The position numbers and the translations under genes were made by a program. Of a stretch of DNA of 64,000 nt, positions 9,501-17,354 are shown one piece after another (the stretch's first letter is position 1; every line of letters begins with the position of its first letter). The notes beneath the pieces are model-generated. The model ran no database searches. It saw nothing but the letters and a program-made list of their open reading frames with translations, and was not told the DNA's origin. The DNA comes from Paraburkholderia bannensis NBRC 103871 (GTDB lineage: Bacteria; Pseudomonadota; Gammaproteobacteria; Burkholderiales; Burkholderiaceae): positions 62,001-126,000 of the forward strand of contig NZ_BAYA01000013.1 in NCBI RefSeq assembly GCF_000685015.1, given 5' to 3'.

Positions 9501-10033
9501 CGGAAGCGCCGCGCGTGGCCGCCGAGGTCGTCGCCGAGCTGCGCCAGAAGCTCCACGAGAGCATGGTGCAGGACACCGCGATGCTCGAAGAGCGCGGCCG
9601 CCTGCTCGCCACCGTCACCACGCTGCTCGACGCCGTGAACCACGCGAGCACCGAACAGCGCGCGGCCATCGGCGCGCTCGTCGATACGTCGGCGGGCCTG
9701 CTCGAACGCGTGGGTGCGCGCTTCGACCAGCAGGTCGAAGCCGGCGCGCAGACGCTCGAAGGCGTCGCGGCCCAGGTCACGGGCAGCGCCGTCGAAGTGG
9801 CGAGCCTTGGCGACGCGTTCGGCGTGGCCGTGCAGCACTTCGGCGCGTCGAACGACAAGCTCACGGCGCAGCTCGAACGCATCGAAGCCGCGCTCGACAA
9901 GTCGCTCGCGCGCAGCGACGACCAGCTCGCCTACTACGTCGCCCAGGCGCGCGAAGTGGTCGATTTGAGCCTGCTGTCGCAGAAGCAGATCATCGATAGC
10001 CTGCAACGTCTGGCCGGAAGCGAAGCCGCATGA
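6566..10033 (+). CDS. DUF802 protein: MotA/ZorA-like membrane domain with long repeat coiled-coil tail
   Basis: About 1155 residues. The N-terminus has two membrane helices (roughly 7-27 and 30-48), and two more follow at about 112-135 and 155-185. The latter region, LVGMLVLLGMLGTLLGMVATL and then GPIRGLGFAFGTSIAGVASS, matches the pattern of the MotA/TolQ/ExbB/ZorA family (G-x-LGTxxG, then AFGTSxxGxxxS), whose members surround an ion-conducting dimer. A very long Ala/Gln/Glu-rich helical tail follows, including ten 51-residue repeats around residues 481-990. I chose the ATG starting MSRLRIDLVVF; the upstream extension overlaps the previous gene. The last codons overlap the OmpA-like gene as ATGA. 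ZorA of the Zorya anti-phage system has the same plan (motor domain plus long intracellular helical tail), but no Zorya nuclease genes are here. Confidence 0.8.
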   Translation: MSRLRIDLVVFLAGLLAVCWIAAAYVGSSPLALAVTLLIGACYVGGALELRRYRQATGSLAQAVDALAAPAAATPATLNGWIERLHPSLRSAVRARVEGERAALPGPALTPYLVGMLVLLGMLGTLLGMVATLRGTGIALDGASDLDGIRSALAGPIRGLGFAFGTSIAGVASSAMLGLLSALCRRERIEAAQRLDAQIASTLRPFSHAHQREASFALMQRQAEALPLLAERLQSMMTAIERQNTTLGERHIASQEAFLGNAEATYARLASTVGDSLKASAAESARAAGAAFAPVVEATMAGLARESAALHGTLTQAVERQLDGLTSGFEANATRVAGIWNAALDEQRRAGEALADDLQGALERFSATFETRSAHLVRDVDARLAASAAGVSQSWQDALARQEQAGQKLAGDNQQALAAAAATFEQHAAALVRAVGEAQTDLQTQLAAGDEARLATWRATLDAMSTSLRDEWRAAGTQAADQQQAICTTLAQTADEIVARTEAHTNSTLAEIARATETAAAAWQAASTEAAQRQQDVCETLATTAGTMAAQAEAQTNSTIAEITRVAEASSSAWQAASTHAEQRQQAICESLAQTASAIATSTGTHASGTIAEIARAAEANAAAWQAASTQAEQRQQAIADALAQTADAISTQTEAHAKGTIAEIARAAEANAAAWQVASTHAAERQQAICDALTQTANAISTQTATHASGTITEIARAAEVNATAWQAASTEAAERQQAICDALAQTANAISTQTATHASGTIAEIARAAEANATAWQAASTEAAERQQAICDALAQTANAISAQTEAHAKGTVEEIARAAQANASAWQAASTHAAERQQAIADALAQTANAISVQTEAHAKGTIEEIARAAQANATAWQAASAEAAERQQAISEALAQTASAISAQTEAHASGTIAEIARAAEANATAWQAASAQAAEHQQTITEALKQTASAISAQTEAHASGTIAEIARLVEAASEAPRVAAEVVAELRQKLHESMVQDTAMLEERGRLLATVTTLLDAVNHASTEQRAAIGALVDTSAGLLERVGARFDQQVEAGAQTLEGVAAQVTGSAVEVASLGDAFGVAVQHFGASNDKLTAQLERIEAALDKSLARSDDQLAYYVAQAREVVDLSLLSQKQIIDSLQRLAGSEAA
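8006..9535 (+). repeat. Ten tandem 153-bp units coding 51-residue repeats in the DUF802 protein
   Basis: Units begin at 8006, 8159, 8312, 8465, 8618, 8771, 8924, 9077, 9230 and 9383, exactly 153 bases apart. Each encodes a version of (E)RQQAI-xxALAQTAxxI, then xxTxxHAxGTIxEIARA and xExNAxAWQAAST. The unit length agrees with the repeat that defines Pfam DUF802. Units near the middle (8618, 8771, 8924) are almost identical in DNA, while the first and last have diverged, which suggests growth by unequal recombination. Confidence 0.9.
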
Positions 10034-10695
10034 ACGACGAAATCGACGGCGGCGTAGAGCCCACCGCGCCCGTCTGGGCCGCGTTCGGCGACCTGATGGC
10101 GGCGCTGCTGGGCGCGTTCGTGCTGATCCTCGTCGGCGTGATCGGCATGCAGATGGAAGCGTCCTCGCGCCTCGCGCACGAGGTCAAGGCGCGCCAGCAG
10201 GAAGCGCAGCGGCGCCAGACGCTCGAACAGGCGCTGGCCGGCCCGCTCGCGGCGGGGCGCGTGACGCTCGTGAACGGGCGCATCGGCATCAGCGGCAGCG
10301 TGCTGTTCGCGCTGAACTCCGACCAGTTGCAGCCGCAAGGTCGCGACCTGCTCAAGAGCCTCGCGGGGCCGCTCACGGCGTACCTGCACGATCGCGACGA
10401 AATCCTCATGGTGAGCGGCTTCGCCGACGACCAGCAGGTTCACGCGGGCAATCGCCGTTTCGCCGACAACTGGGAGCTGTCCGCCGAGCGCGCGCTGACG
10501 GTCACGCGCGCTTTCATCGATGCGGGCGTACCGGCTTCGTCCGTGTTTGCGGCGGCGTTCGGGTCGGAGCAGCCCGTGAGTTCGAACGCCGATGAAGCGG
10601 GCCGCGCGAAGAATCGCCGCGTGGAAATCGCACCCGTGCCGCGTTCGTCGAGCATGAGCAACGCAGCCGCGAAGCCGCAGGACGCCCATGAATGA
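10030..10695 (+). CDS. MotB/ZorB-like protein: one membrane helix plus OmpA peptidoglycan-binding domain
   Basis: A 221-residue protein whose start overlaps the DUF802 stop (ATGA). The short cytoplasmic N-terminus leads into one membrane helix, VWAAFGDLMAALLGAFVLILV. The Asp in GDLM sits where MotB and ZorB carry their essential proton-binding Asp (ZorB also has a DLM motif). A short coiled coil (about 40-70) follows, then an OmpA-like domain: LFALNSDQLQPQGRDLL, VSGFADDQQ, NWELSAERALTVTRAFI and AKNRRVEI, with the Asp and Arg typical of peptidoglycan binding. Together with the DUF802 protein this makes a likely MotA/MotB-type pair anchored to the cell wall. Confidence 0.85.
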   Translation: MNDEIDGGVEPTAPVWAAFGDLMAALLGAFVLILVGVIGMQMEASSRLAHEVKARQQEAQRRQTLEQALAGPLAAGRVTLVNGRIGISGSVLFALNSDQLQPQGRDLLKSLAGPLTAYLHDRDEILMVSGFADDQQVHAGNRRFADNWELSAERALTVTRAFIDAGVPASSVFAAAFGSEQPVSSNADEAGRAKNRRVEIAPVPRSSSMSNAAAKPQDAHE

Positions 10696-11317
10696 TCGCG
10701 TGCAAAACGTTGTGCAGGCATCGAATCCGGCACACGAAAGCACCGCGCGCGTGACGCTTGAGGCATGGCGCGCGCAGGGCGCGGATCGTGTCGATCCGGT
10801 AGCGTTTGCGACGCTCGACGCCATGGAAAAGCGCGCGCAGGCGCTTGAAGGCGCGGTGCGCGATGTACTCGATGCACGCATCGACACGCGCCTTGCGGCC
10901 TATGCGCAGCAAATCGAAGCGGGCAGCCCTGCACCGAAGCCTGCAGACAACGCGCCTGCAAACGATGCCTTCGCATCATTGATCGATGCAATGTCGCGCG
11001 AAACACGCGACGGCGCGCCCACTGCGCTGCTCGATTATTTCCGCGACGTCTGGCAAAAGGTCAGCGCCGATCAGCAAGTGCAACAATCGCGCGACCAGGT
11101 ACCGAAAAACGCAGGCCCGCTCAATTCGAGCCACCTCGTGCACCGCGCGCTCTTTCTCATGCGCGATCTCTCGCCGCGCTACCTGCGCCAGTTCCTGGCC
11201 TACGCCGACGGTCTTGCCTGGTTCGAAGACCTGCACGCGGGCATGGCGCCGCCCGCCGCGCAGACCGCGCAAACGGGCGCCGCGAAAAAGCCCCGCCGCA
11301 CGCGCGCGCGTCAATGA
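10688..11317 (+). CDS. DUF2894-family protein, last gene of the MotAB/ZorAB-like operon
   Basis: A 209-residue soluble protein that overlaps the MotB-like gene by 8 bases. I recognise it as DUF2894, a family I know from the same operon with DUF802 and DUF3348. The N-terminal half is helical (LEAWRAQGADRVDPVAF, DAMEKRAQALEGAVRDV). After a Pro/Ala-rich linker the conserved C-terminal part reads LLDYFRDVWQKVSADQQVQQ, then NSSHLVHRALFLMRDLSPRY and LRQFLAYADGLAWFEDL. The tail is basic (AAKKPRRTRARQ). No catalytic motif is visible. Its position suggests a cytoplasmic subunit or effector of the membrane complex. Confidence 0.8.
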   Translation: MNDRVQNVVQASNPAHESTARVTLEAWRAQGADRVDPVAFATLDAMEKRAQALEGAVRDVLDARIDTRLAAYAQQIEAGSPAPKPADNAPANDAFASLIDAMSRETRDGAPTALLDYFRDVWQKVSADQQVQQSRDQVPKNAGPLNSSHLVHRALFLMRDLSPRYLRQFLAYADGLAWFEDLHAGMAPPAAQTAQTGAAKKPRRTRARQ

Positions 11318-11481
11318 CACGTCAATAACGCGTCGCTAGCACGTCGATAGCACCTCAATCGCGCGCGGCCATTCCCGCGCCGTCCCTTGCGCCTTCCGTG
11401 GCATGATCGCAGCGTCCTGCTGCATCCCTCTCGCCATCGGTCTTCCGGCCCGCCGGTTGTACGTCCAACGGAGTGCGCAAC

Positions 11482-12582
11482 ATGTCACGATCCCTGTCCC
11501 GCTTCGCCGGTCTCTGCGCGGGCGTCCTTGCCTGCGCCGCGCTGCTCACGGCCTCCGTGGCGTTCTCCTGCACGCGCGCGCTCTATGTGGGCGACAGCGG
11601 CCTCGTCATCACGGGCCGCAACATGGACTGGTCGGAGGACATGCTCTCGAACCTCTGGGTCTTTCCCGCAGGGATCGAGCGCGACGGCAACGCCGGGCCG
11701 AAGTCGCCGCGCTGGCGTGCGAAATACGGCAGCGTGGTGGTGTCGGGCTACGACATCGGCAGCGTGGACGGCATGAACGAACGCGGCCTCGTCGCCAACG
11801 CGCTCTATCTTTCGGAGACCGATTACGGCAAGCCCGACCCGGCCCGCAAGCCCATGTCGATCAGCCTGTGGGCGCAGTACGTGCTGGACAACTATGCGAG
11901 CGTGAGCGAAGCCGTGCAGGCGCTCGGCAAGGAGCCGTTCCAGATCATCGCGCCGCCGCTGCCCAACGGTAAGCCCATCACGATTCACCTTTCGCTATCG
12001 GATGCGAGCGGCGACTCCGCGATCCTCGAATATCTCGACGGCAAGCTCGTGATCCACCACGGCAAGGCGTATCGCATCATGACGAATTCGCCGATCTATA
12101 GCGAACAGCTCGCGCTCGATACCTACTGGAAGGGCATTGGCGGCTTGAGCTTCCTGCCGGGCACCAATCGCGCCGCCGACCGCTTCGTGCGCGCGTCGTT
12201 CCTGCTCGACGCGATTCCGAAAAGCCCCGATCCGAACTACATGGCCGGCGTGCCACAACAGAACGGCGCGTACCAGCAGGTCGCGAGCGTGATGAGCCTG
12301 ATGCGTTCGGTCAGCGTGCCGCTTGGGATCCGCACGCCAGAGACGCCCAATCTCTCTTCGACGATCTGGCGCACGGTGGCCGACCAGACCGACCTCGTCT
12401 ATTACTTCGATTCGGCCACGCGGCCCGACACGTTCTGGGTCTCGCTGCGCAAGCTCGATCTCAAACCCGGCGCGCCGGTGCTCAAGCTCACGATCGCAGC
12501 GGGACAGATGTTCTCGGGCGAGACCGCCGACAAGTTCGTGCCGACGCCCTCGTTCAAGTTCATGCCTGCGCCCGCTCCGTGA
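11482..12582 (+). CDS. Secreted linear amide C-N hydrolase (choloylglycine hydrolase family)
   Basis: An Ntn-type amidohydrolase of the penicillin V acylase/bile salt hydrolase family, 366 residues. I used the ATG with GGAG eight bases upstream; a GTG three codons earlier is weaker. A signal peptide ends in LLTASVAFS and the mature chain begins with the catalytic Cys (CTRALYVGDSGLVITGRNMDW), so cleavage exposes the nucleophile. The conserved Arg and the Asp of NMDW are present, as is the later Asn region (GLVANALYLSE). It is periplasmic or exported. Likely substrates are N-acyl amides such as acyl-homoserine lactones or penicillin V, but the sequence cannot decide. The 3' end overlaps the convergent AraC gene by 23 bases. 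Confidence 0.85.
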   Translation: MSRSLSRFAGLCAGVLACAALLTASVAFSCTRALYVGDSGLVITGRNMDWSEDMLSNLWVFPAGIERDGNAGPKSPRWRAKYGSVVVSGYDIGSVDGMNERGLVANALYLSETDYGKPDPARKPMSISLWAQYVLDNYASVSEAVQALGKEPFQIIAPPLPNGKPITIHLSLSDASGDSAILEYLDGKLVIHHGKAYRIMTNSPIYSEQLALDTYWKGIGGLSFLPGTNRAADRFVRASFLLDAIPKSPDPNYMAGVPQQNGAYQQVASVMSLMRSVSVPLGIRTPETPNLSSTIWRTVADQTDLVYYFDSATRPDTFWVSLRKLDLKPGAPVLKLTIAAGQMFSGETADKFVPTPSFKFMPAPAP

Positions 12583-13561
12583 TATCGCCGCGCGCGGCGG
12601 CCACGGGCTTCGCCACGTAATACGGGTCTTTCACGCTGCGCGCGTACTGCTTGGGCGCCATGCCCGACCAGCGCCGGAACGCGCGGATAAAGGCCTTTTC
12701 CGACGCGTAACCCACGCTCGTCGCAATCTCGATCAGGCGCCGCCGCGAATCGCGCAGCGCCCCGCTCGCGACATACATGCGATACGCGGTGAGATGGCCG
12801 ATAGGCGTCTCCTCGACCAGTTCGACAAAGCGCGCACTGAAGCGCGAGCGCGACATGCCCGCGGTAGCCGCCAGCGACTCGACCGTCCATTCGCGCTCCG
12901 GGTAGCGATGCAACTGCGCGATCGCACGGCCGATCTGCGGATCCATGAGGCCGCGCAGCCAGCCCGTATGGCTGATCGCCGACGATAGATGCGCGCGCAA
13001 CAACTGCACGAACAGCACATCGGCAAGACGCGCGGCGGCCACGGCCCAGCCCGGCTGGCACGCCATCGATTCGCGGATAAACGCCATCAGCGTGTCCGCC
13101 AGCCAGGGGCCGACCGCCGGGTCGTTGGCGCGCACGTGGATGAGCGGCGGCAGCACGGAAAAGAGCGGATTGCGCACCGCTTCGCGGTAAAAAATGATGC
13201 CGGTGTACAGCTCGCTCGCGGGGCCGCCTTCGCCCAGGCTCAGGCGCAAGGGCGTGTCGAAGCGCGGACTGATGCCCGCGCTCGCGACGATATCGTCGAA
13301 CGGCACCGGCTCGACGCCGGGCGCCGAACTCAGCACATGTGCGTGGCCGTGCGGCAGCAGCACGAAATCGCCGACTTCGACGCGCAGCGGCTCGCTCCCC
13401 TCCACGGCGACATAAAACGGGCCGCCAAAGCCCGTCCTGAACGCCGCGCCCTCCACCGCCGGTTTCGCGATGGCCCAGGGCGCGTTGAGCGAAAAATGCC
13501 CTGTTACCACGGCGTCGGCGCGCAGGTCGGCGAGCGCGGCGCTCAAGAGATCCATCGCCAT
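12560..13561 (-). CDS. AraC-family transcriptional regulator with N-terminal cupin
   Basis: A 333-residue regulator. The N-terminal half is a cupin of the AraC-binding type (TGFGGPFYVAVEGSEPLRVEVGD, shown here as FGGPFYVAVEGSEPLRV, then FVLLPHGHAHVL). The C-terminal 100 residues hold the two helix-turn-helix motifs: WTVESLAATAGMSRSRFSARF and, further on, IEIATSVGYASEKAFIRAFRR with GMAPKQYAR. It lies between the convergent amidohydrolase and the porin on the same strand. Its target is unknown; the porin or the neighbouring hydrolase are natural candidates. Confidence 0.88.
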   Translation of the reverse strand: MAMDLLSAALADLRADAVVTGHFSLNAPWAIAKPAVEGAAFRTGFGGPFYVAVEGSEPLRVEVGDFVLLPHGHAHVLSSAPGVEPVPFDDIVASAGISPRFDTPLRLSLGEGGPASELYTGIIFYREAVRNPLFSVLPPLIHVRANDPAVGPWLADTLMAFIRESMACQPGWAVAAARLADVLFVQLLRAHLSSAISHTGWLRGLMDPQIGRAIAQLHRYPEREWTVESLAATAGMSRSRFSARFVELVEETPIGHLTAYRMYVASGALRDSRRRLIEIATSVGYASEKAFIRAFRRWSGMAPKQYARSVKDPYYVAKPVAAARGDITERAQA

Positions 13562-13614
13562 CGTGTCGTCTCCGTCATGTTTTTGTGGGCGTGGCGTGCG
13601 GGTTGAAAGCCGCT

Positions 13615-14688
13615 TTAAAAGCGTTGCTGAATGCCCATCATCGCGCCGAACTGGTTCGCGCCCGTCGCGACCGTGCCCGCCGCCGCCACGGCGTTCGCGG
13701 CCAGCGCGCTATTCATCATGTAGCCAAGCGAAGCATAAAGCGTGGTGCGCTTGGAGACGAAATAATTCGCGCGCCCAATTACGAGGGTCGAATTCGAATG
13801 CTCGCGCAGGATGTAGCGCACGGCCTGTGCGTCGAGGGAGAAAGTCGGCACCACATACCAGGTCGCGCCCAGGAAGAAGATATCGGACTGGGCGTGCTCT
13901 GCCGCCGAGGTATCGCGGCGGATCCAGCCGCCGCCGAGCTTCGCGGGGCCGTATTTCACATAGGCGTCGACGATGGTGCGCTTGTCGACGTCCGCGCTGC
14001 TCACGAGCGGCGCCGACGCGCCGGTGCCGCCGTACATCACGTCATAGGACGCCGCCGCGCCGCCCCACGCACTGTCGTAGGCCAGCATCATCGTGTACTG
14101 GCGGCAGGCCACGGCGTCGCCCGGCACCTGGCCCGCGCAGTTGGTCGCCGATGGGCCGGCCGGGCCCGCCGCATCGCGTCCGAAGCTATACGTGCCGCCC
14201 AGCGTGACGCCGTGGAACTTGCCCATGTAGCCCACGGCATTGTCGCTGCGCGCATTGGGCAAATAGCTGTCGAAACTCGCCATCGAATGAATCGACGGGC
14301 CGATCACGTCCGCATTGAACAACGCGTACATCGACATATTCATCTGCCGGCCCAGTGTGAGCGCGCCGTACTGGCTGCTCACGCCCACATTCGCCTGGCG
14401 CCCGAACAGGCGGCCGCCGTAATTGAGCGAGCCGCTGCCCGGCGCGAAGCCGCTTTCCAGCACGAAGAAAGTCTTGTAGCCGCCGCCCAGGTCTTCTTCG
14501 CCGCGCAGACCGAAGCGCGACGGCACCTCGCCCGTCAGCGTGGGCATGCCCACGAACGAACCGCCCTTGGCGGCGTTGTTGTAGTACTCGATGCCCGTAT
14601 CGACGATACCGTAGAGCGTCACGCTGCTCTGCCCCCACACGAAAGCCGATGCCGCTGCGAGCGATGCTGCCACGAGAGTCTTCTTCAT
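13615..14688 (-). CDS. Gram-negative outer-membrane porin (Burkholderia type)
   Basis: A 357-residue trimeric 16-strand porin for diffusion of small hydrophilic solutes. It has a signal peptide (MKKTLVAASLAAASAFVWG, then QSSVTLYGIVDTGIEYYNNA) and porin signatures: RFGLRGEEDLGGGYKTFFVLE, shortened here to FGLRGEEDLGGGYKTFF, GRQANVGVSSQYGALTLGRQ and the aromatic C-terminus QFGAMMGIQQRF with terminal Phe. A GGAG ribosome site lies just upstream. It is the normal length for the family. Confidence 0.92.
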   Translation of the reverse strand: MKKTLVAASLAAASAFVWGQSSVTLYGIVDTGIEYYNNAAKGGSFVGMPTLTGEVPSRFGLRGEEDLGGGYKTFFVLESGFAPGSGSLNYGGRLFGRQANVGVSSQYGALTLGRQMNMSMYALFNADVIGPSIHSMASFDSYLPNARSDNAVGYMGKFHGVTLGGTYSFGRDAAGPAGPSATNCAGQVPGDAVACRQYTMMLAYDSAWGGAAASYDVMYGGTGASAPLVSSADVDKRTIVDAYVKYGPAKLGGGWIRRDTSAAEHAQSDIFFLGATWYVVPTFSLDAQAVRYILREHSNSTLVIGRANYFVSKRTTLYASLGYMMNSALAANAVAAAGTVATGANQFGAMMGIQQRF

Positions 14689-14781
14689 TGCGATCTCCGA
14701 ACCATTATTCAGTCATGCTGATTTATTGGAATGCGTGCCGGGCCAGATAAACGGCCCGGCACGGTACTGCGGGTGTGCGCC

Positions 14782-15123
14782 CTAGTCGGTCTTGCTGCCG
14801 GCCAGGATCCACTGCACGACGGTTTGCGCATCGGTTGCGCTGATTGCATTGGCGGGCATGGGCACCGCGCCCCAGACGCCCGAGCTGCCATTCTGGATAT
14901 GCGCCACCAGCGTCGACACGGCGTTCGGCTTGCCGTTGTATCGCGTGGCCACGTCGCGATAGGCCGGGCCCACAAGCTTTTTATCGATGGCATGGCAGCC
15001 GAAGCACGCATGCTGAGTGGCGATCTGGCGGGCGCGCGCGGCGTCCACGGCGGGTTCGGCAAACGCCGTGGTGACGCTGGCAAGCGCAGCGAAGGAGACC
15101 AGCAAATGACGCAATGGGATCAC
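14782..15123 (-). CDS. Class I cytochrome c (c551/c552 type), electron acceptor of the Mo hydroxylase
   Basis: A 113-residue periplasmic cytochrome. I chose the GTG reading VIPLRHLLVSFAALASV because AGGAA lies a few bases upstream; the open frame extends far upstream over the Mo subunit only as a shadow. After the signal peptide (ending TTAFA) come the haem motif CFGCH and the C-terminal Met ligand in AVPMPANAISATDAQTVV. It follows the molybdopterin subunit in the same operon, which is typical of isoquinoline 1-oxidoreductase-like enzymes that deliver electrons to a c-type cytochrome. Confidence 0.88.
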   Translation of the reverse strand: MIPLRHLLVSFAALASVTTAFAEPAVDAARARQIATQHACFGCHAIDKKLVGPAYRDVATRYNGKPNAVSTLVAHIQNGSSGVWGAVPMPANAISATDAQTVVQWILAGSKTD

Positions 15124-15158
15124 GTTCGATTCCTGTTTTTGTGGGGGTTTAAAGCGGT

Positions 15159-17354
15159 TCAGGCCAGTTCCTGTTCGAGCGGCATGGTGCGCAGGCGCGT
15201 ACCCGTCGCCTCGAACAGCGCAGCGGCCACGGCGGGGGCAACGGGCGGCAGCGATACCTCTCCGCAGCCTTGCGGCGCACGCTCGCTTTCGACGATCTCG
15301 ACTTCGATCTTCGGCATCTGCGCGAGATAGAGCAGCGGATAATCGGCGAAATTCTGCTGCTCCACCGCGCCGTCCTTGAAGGTGATGTCGCTCTTGAACG
15401 TATTGGTGAGCGCGAAGCCAATGCCGCCCTCCACCATTTCGCGAATCAACATCGGATTCACGGCGCGCCCGCAGTCGATGCCGCACACGATGCGTTCGAG
15501 CTTCGCGCGGCCGTCCACCATGCGCAGCTCGACGATGGTCGCGACGTACGTGGTGAACGCGCCGCCGCGCCCCGTGTAGAGGCAATAAGCGAGACCGCGA
15601 TGCAAACCGGCAGCAGGCTTGCGCGCCCAGCCCGCGCGCGCCGCTGTGCGTTCGAGCACGCGCACCGCCAGCGGATCGCCGCGCAGCAGCGTGCGCCGGT
15701 AGTCGAGCGCGTCGATACGCGCCGCGTGCGCGAGTTCGTTCACGAAGCTTTCGAGAAAAAACACACTCGACGTGCTGCCCACGCTGCGCATGAAGCTCAC
15801 GGGAACGTGCTGGTCGACGCTCACCGAATCGACCAGCAGGTTGGGCACCGAATACCCCAGGTCGTAGAGACCGTCGAGCATGGTTTCGTCCCAGCCGCCC
15901 GCCTTCTCGAAGTAATCGCGCTTGATGGCCCAGTAGAGCGACTGGCCGACCACACGCAGATGCATCGCGGTGGGATAACCGTCCGCGCCCAGCACCGCGC
16001 GCATGCGCGCCGATGCAGCAGGCCGATAGAAGCCGTGGCGAATATCGTCTTCGCGCGAGCGGATCACCTTGACCGGACGGCCCACGGCTTTCGAAGCCAC
16101 GGCTGCGTGAATCACGAAATCGGGCACATACTTGCGTCCGAAGCTGCCGCCCAGGAACGTTGTGTTCACAATGATTTTGTCGGGCGGCAGCTTGAAGATG
16201 CTGCCAAGCGTCCAGCGCACCTTGTCCTGCCCCTGGATCGGCCCCCACACTTCGATTTCATGCTCGCGCACGTGCACGCACGCATTCACCGGCTCCATCG
16301 TCGCGTGGACGATATAGGGCGTGTGGTAATCCGCTTCGATCGTTTTCGGCGCGTTCGGCGCCTCCGGTGCACTGGCGAACTGCGCGGCAGCATCGCCGAT
16401 CTGCGTGGCCACCACCGCCTTCTGCGCCATCAGCGCGGCCTTGTTCTGCGCGCGAATCGTCGCGCTGTCCGCAGGCGGCGCATCGTCCTGCCACTGCACG
16501 TCGAGCGTGTCCGCGGCCTTCTTGGCCTGCCAGTAGGTATCGGCGACGACGATCACGGCGTCCTTCGCCTGCACCACGTCGACCACGCCCGCGAGCGCGC
16601 GCACGGCGTCGCGGTTGCGCACCGCCACGGGCTTGCCGTTCAGCGTGGGCGCCATCTTCACGAAACCGGCGAGCATGCCCGGCACCTTCACATCGATGCC
16701 GAACACAGCGCTGCCGTTCACCTTCGCGGGCACGTCGAGCTTGTGCAGCGGCTGGCCGATCAGCGCGCGCGCCGATTCGGGCTTCAAGCGCGGCTGCGGA
16801 TCGAGCGGCAGCTTCGCCGCATCGGCAAGCAGCTCGCCGTAGCCGAACGAGCGGCCCGTCTGCATGTGAATCACGCGCCCGCTCTTTGTCGTGCATTGCG
16901 TGGGCCGCACGCCAAGCCGCCGCGCGCCCGCTTCCAGAAACACCTGACGCGCCTGCGCACCGGCCACACGCAAGCGCGCGTGGAACATCGTCACCGACAT
17001 CGACGCGCCCACGAACTGCTGCGGATGCTCGTTGGCCGCGCTGATGCGATAGGCGTCGCGGCCCGTGACGAACGCCACGCTCACGAGACGCCAGTCGGCG
17101 TCCATCTCGTCGGCGAGAATCTGCGGCAGGCCCGTGTAGACGCCCTGCCCGACCTCGGCCTGCGACAGCCCGATGACCGTGCGGCCGTCCGCGTCCACGC
17201 GCACCCAGTCGTTGATCTCGCGATAGCGCGCGCCGTCCTGCGCGGCCTCCACAGGCTCGCTCAGCGAGAGCGGCAGGACAAGGCTGCCCGCCAGCGCAAG
17301 ACCCGCCTTCAGAAAATCGCGGCGCCCCGCGCGCTCAGTGGTCTGCAGCAGCAT
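15159..17354 (-). CDS. Molybdopterin-binding subunit of an isoquinoline 1-oxidoreductase-type hydroxylase
   Basis: Large catalytic subunit (about 731 residues) of a periplasmic molybdenum hydroxylase of the xanthine dehydrogenase superfamily. The start reads MLLQTTERAG, preceded by GAGG at good spacing and overlapping the 2Fe-2S gene by 20 bases. RRDFLKAGLALAGSLVLPL is a Tat signal. Cofactor motifs include GLSQAEVGQGVYTGLPQIL, LGGSFGRKYVPDF and the C-terminal GCGEVSLPPVAPA, whose Glu is the expected catalytic residue. The subunit order (2Fe-2S, Mo, cytochrome c) matches iorAB-like operons. The substrate could be an N-heteroaromatic or an aldehyde; the sequence alone does not say. Confidence 0.88.
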   Translation of the reverse strand: MLLQTTERAGRRDFLKAGLALAGSLVLPLSLSEPVEAAQDGARYREINDWVRVDADGRTVIGLSQAEVGQGVYTGLPQILADEMDADWRLVSVAFVTGRDAYRISAANEHPQQFVGASMSVTMFHARLRVAGAQARQVFLEAGARRLGVRPTQCTTKSGRVIHMQTGRSFGYGELLADAAKLPLDPQPRLKPESARALIGQPLHKLDVPAKVNGSAVFGIDVKVPGMLAGFVKMAPTLNGKPVAVRNRDAVRALAGVVDVVQAKDAVIVVADTYWQAKKAADTLDVQWQDDAPPADSATIRAQNKAALMAQKAVVATQIGDAAAQFASAPEAPNAPKTIEADYHTPYIVHATMEPVNACVHVREHEIEVWGPIQGQDKVRWTLGSIFKLPPDKIIVNTTFLGGSFGRKYVPDFVIHAAVASKAVGRPVKVIRSREDDIRHGFYRPAASARMRAVLGADGYPTAMHLRVVGQSLYWAIKRDYFEKAGGWDETMLDGLYDLGYSVPNLLVDSVSVDQHVPVSFMRSVGSTSSVFFLESFVNELAHAARIDALDYRRTLLRGDPLAVRVLERTAARAGWARKPAAGLHRGLAYCLYTGRGGAFTTYVATIVELRMVDGRAKLERIVCGIDCGRAVNPMLIREMVEGGIGFALTNTFKSDITFKDGAVEQQNFADYPLLYLAQMPKIEVEIVESERAPQGCGEVSLPPVAPAVAAALFEATGTRLRTMPLEQELA

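Noticed and set aside
8006..9535. Regular 153-bp repeats considered as a CRISPR-like or satellite array
   Set aside because: There are no spacers; the units are in frame and encode a continuous helical protein repeat.
6011..10006. A 1331-codon open frame antisense to the DUF802 gene
   Set aside because: Its Arg/Gly-rich repeats simply mirror the sense repeats in GC-rich DNA. It has no domain, and the sense frame has convincing membrane and repeat structure.
5749..11317. The MotAB-like operon as a true Zorya system or flagellar stator
   Set aside because: No ZorC, ZorD or ZorE homologue is adjacent, no flagellar gene is nearby, and the partners are DUF3348 and DUF2894; only structural likeness is claimed.
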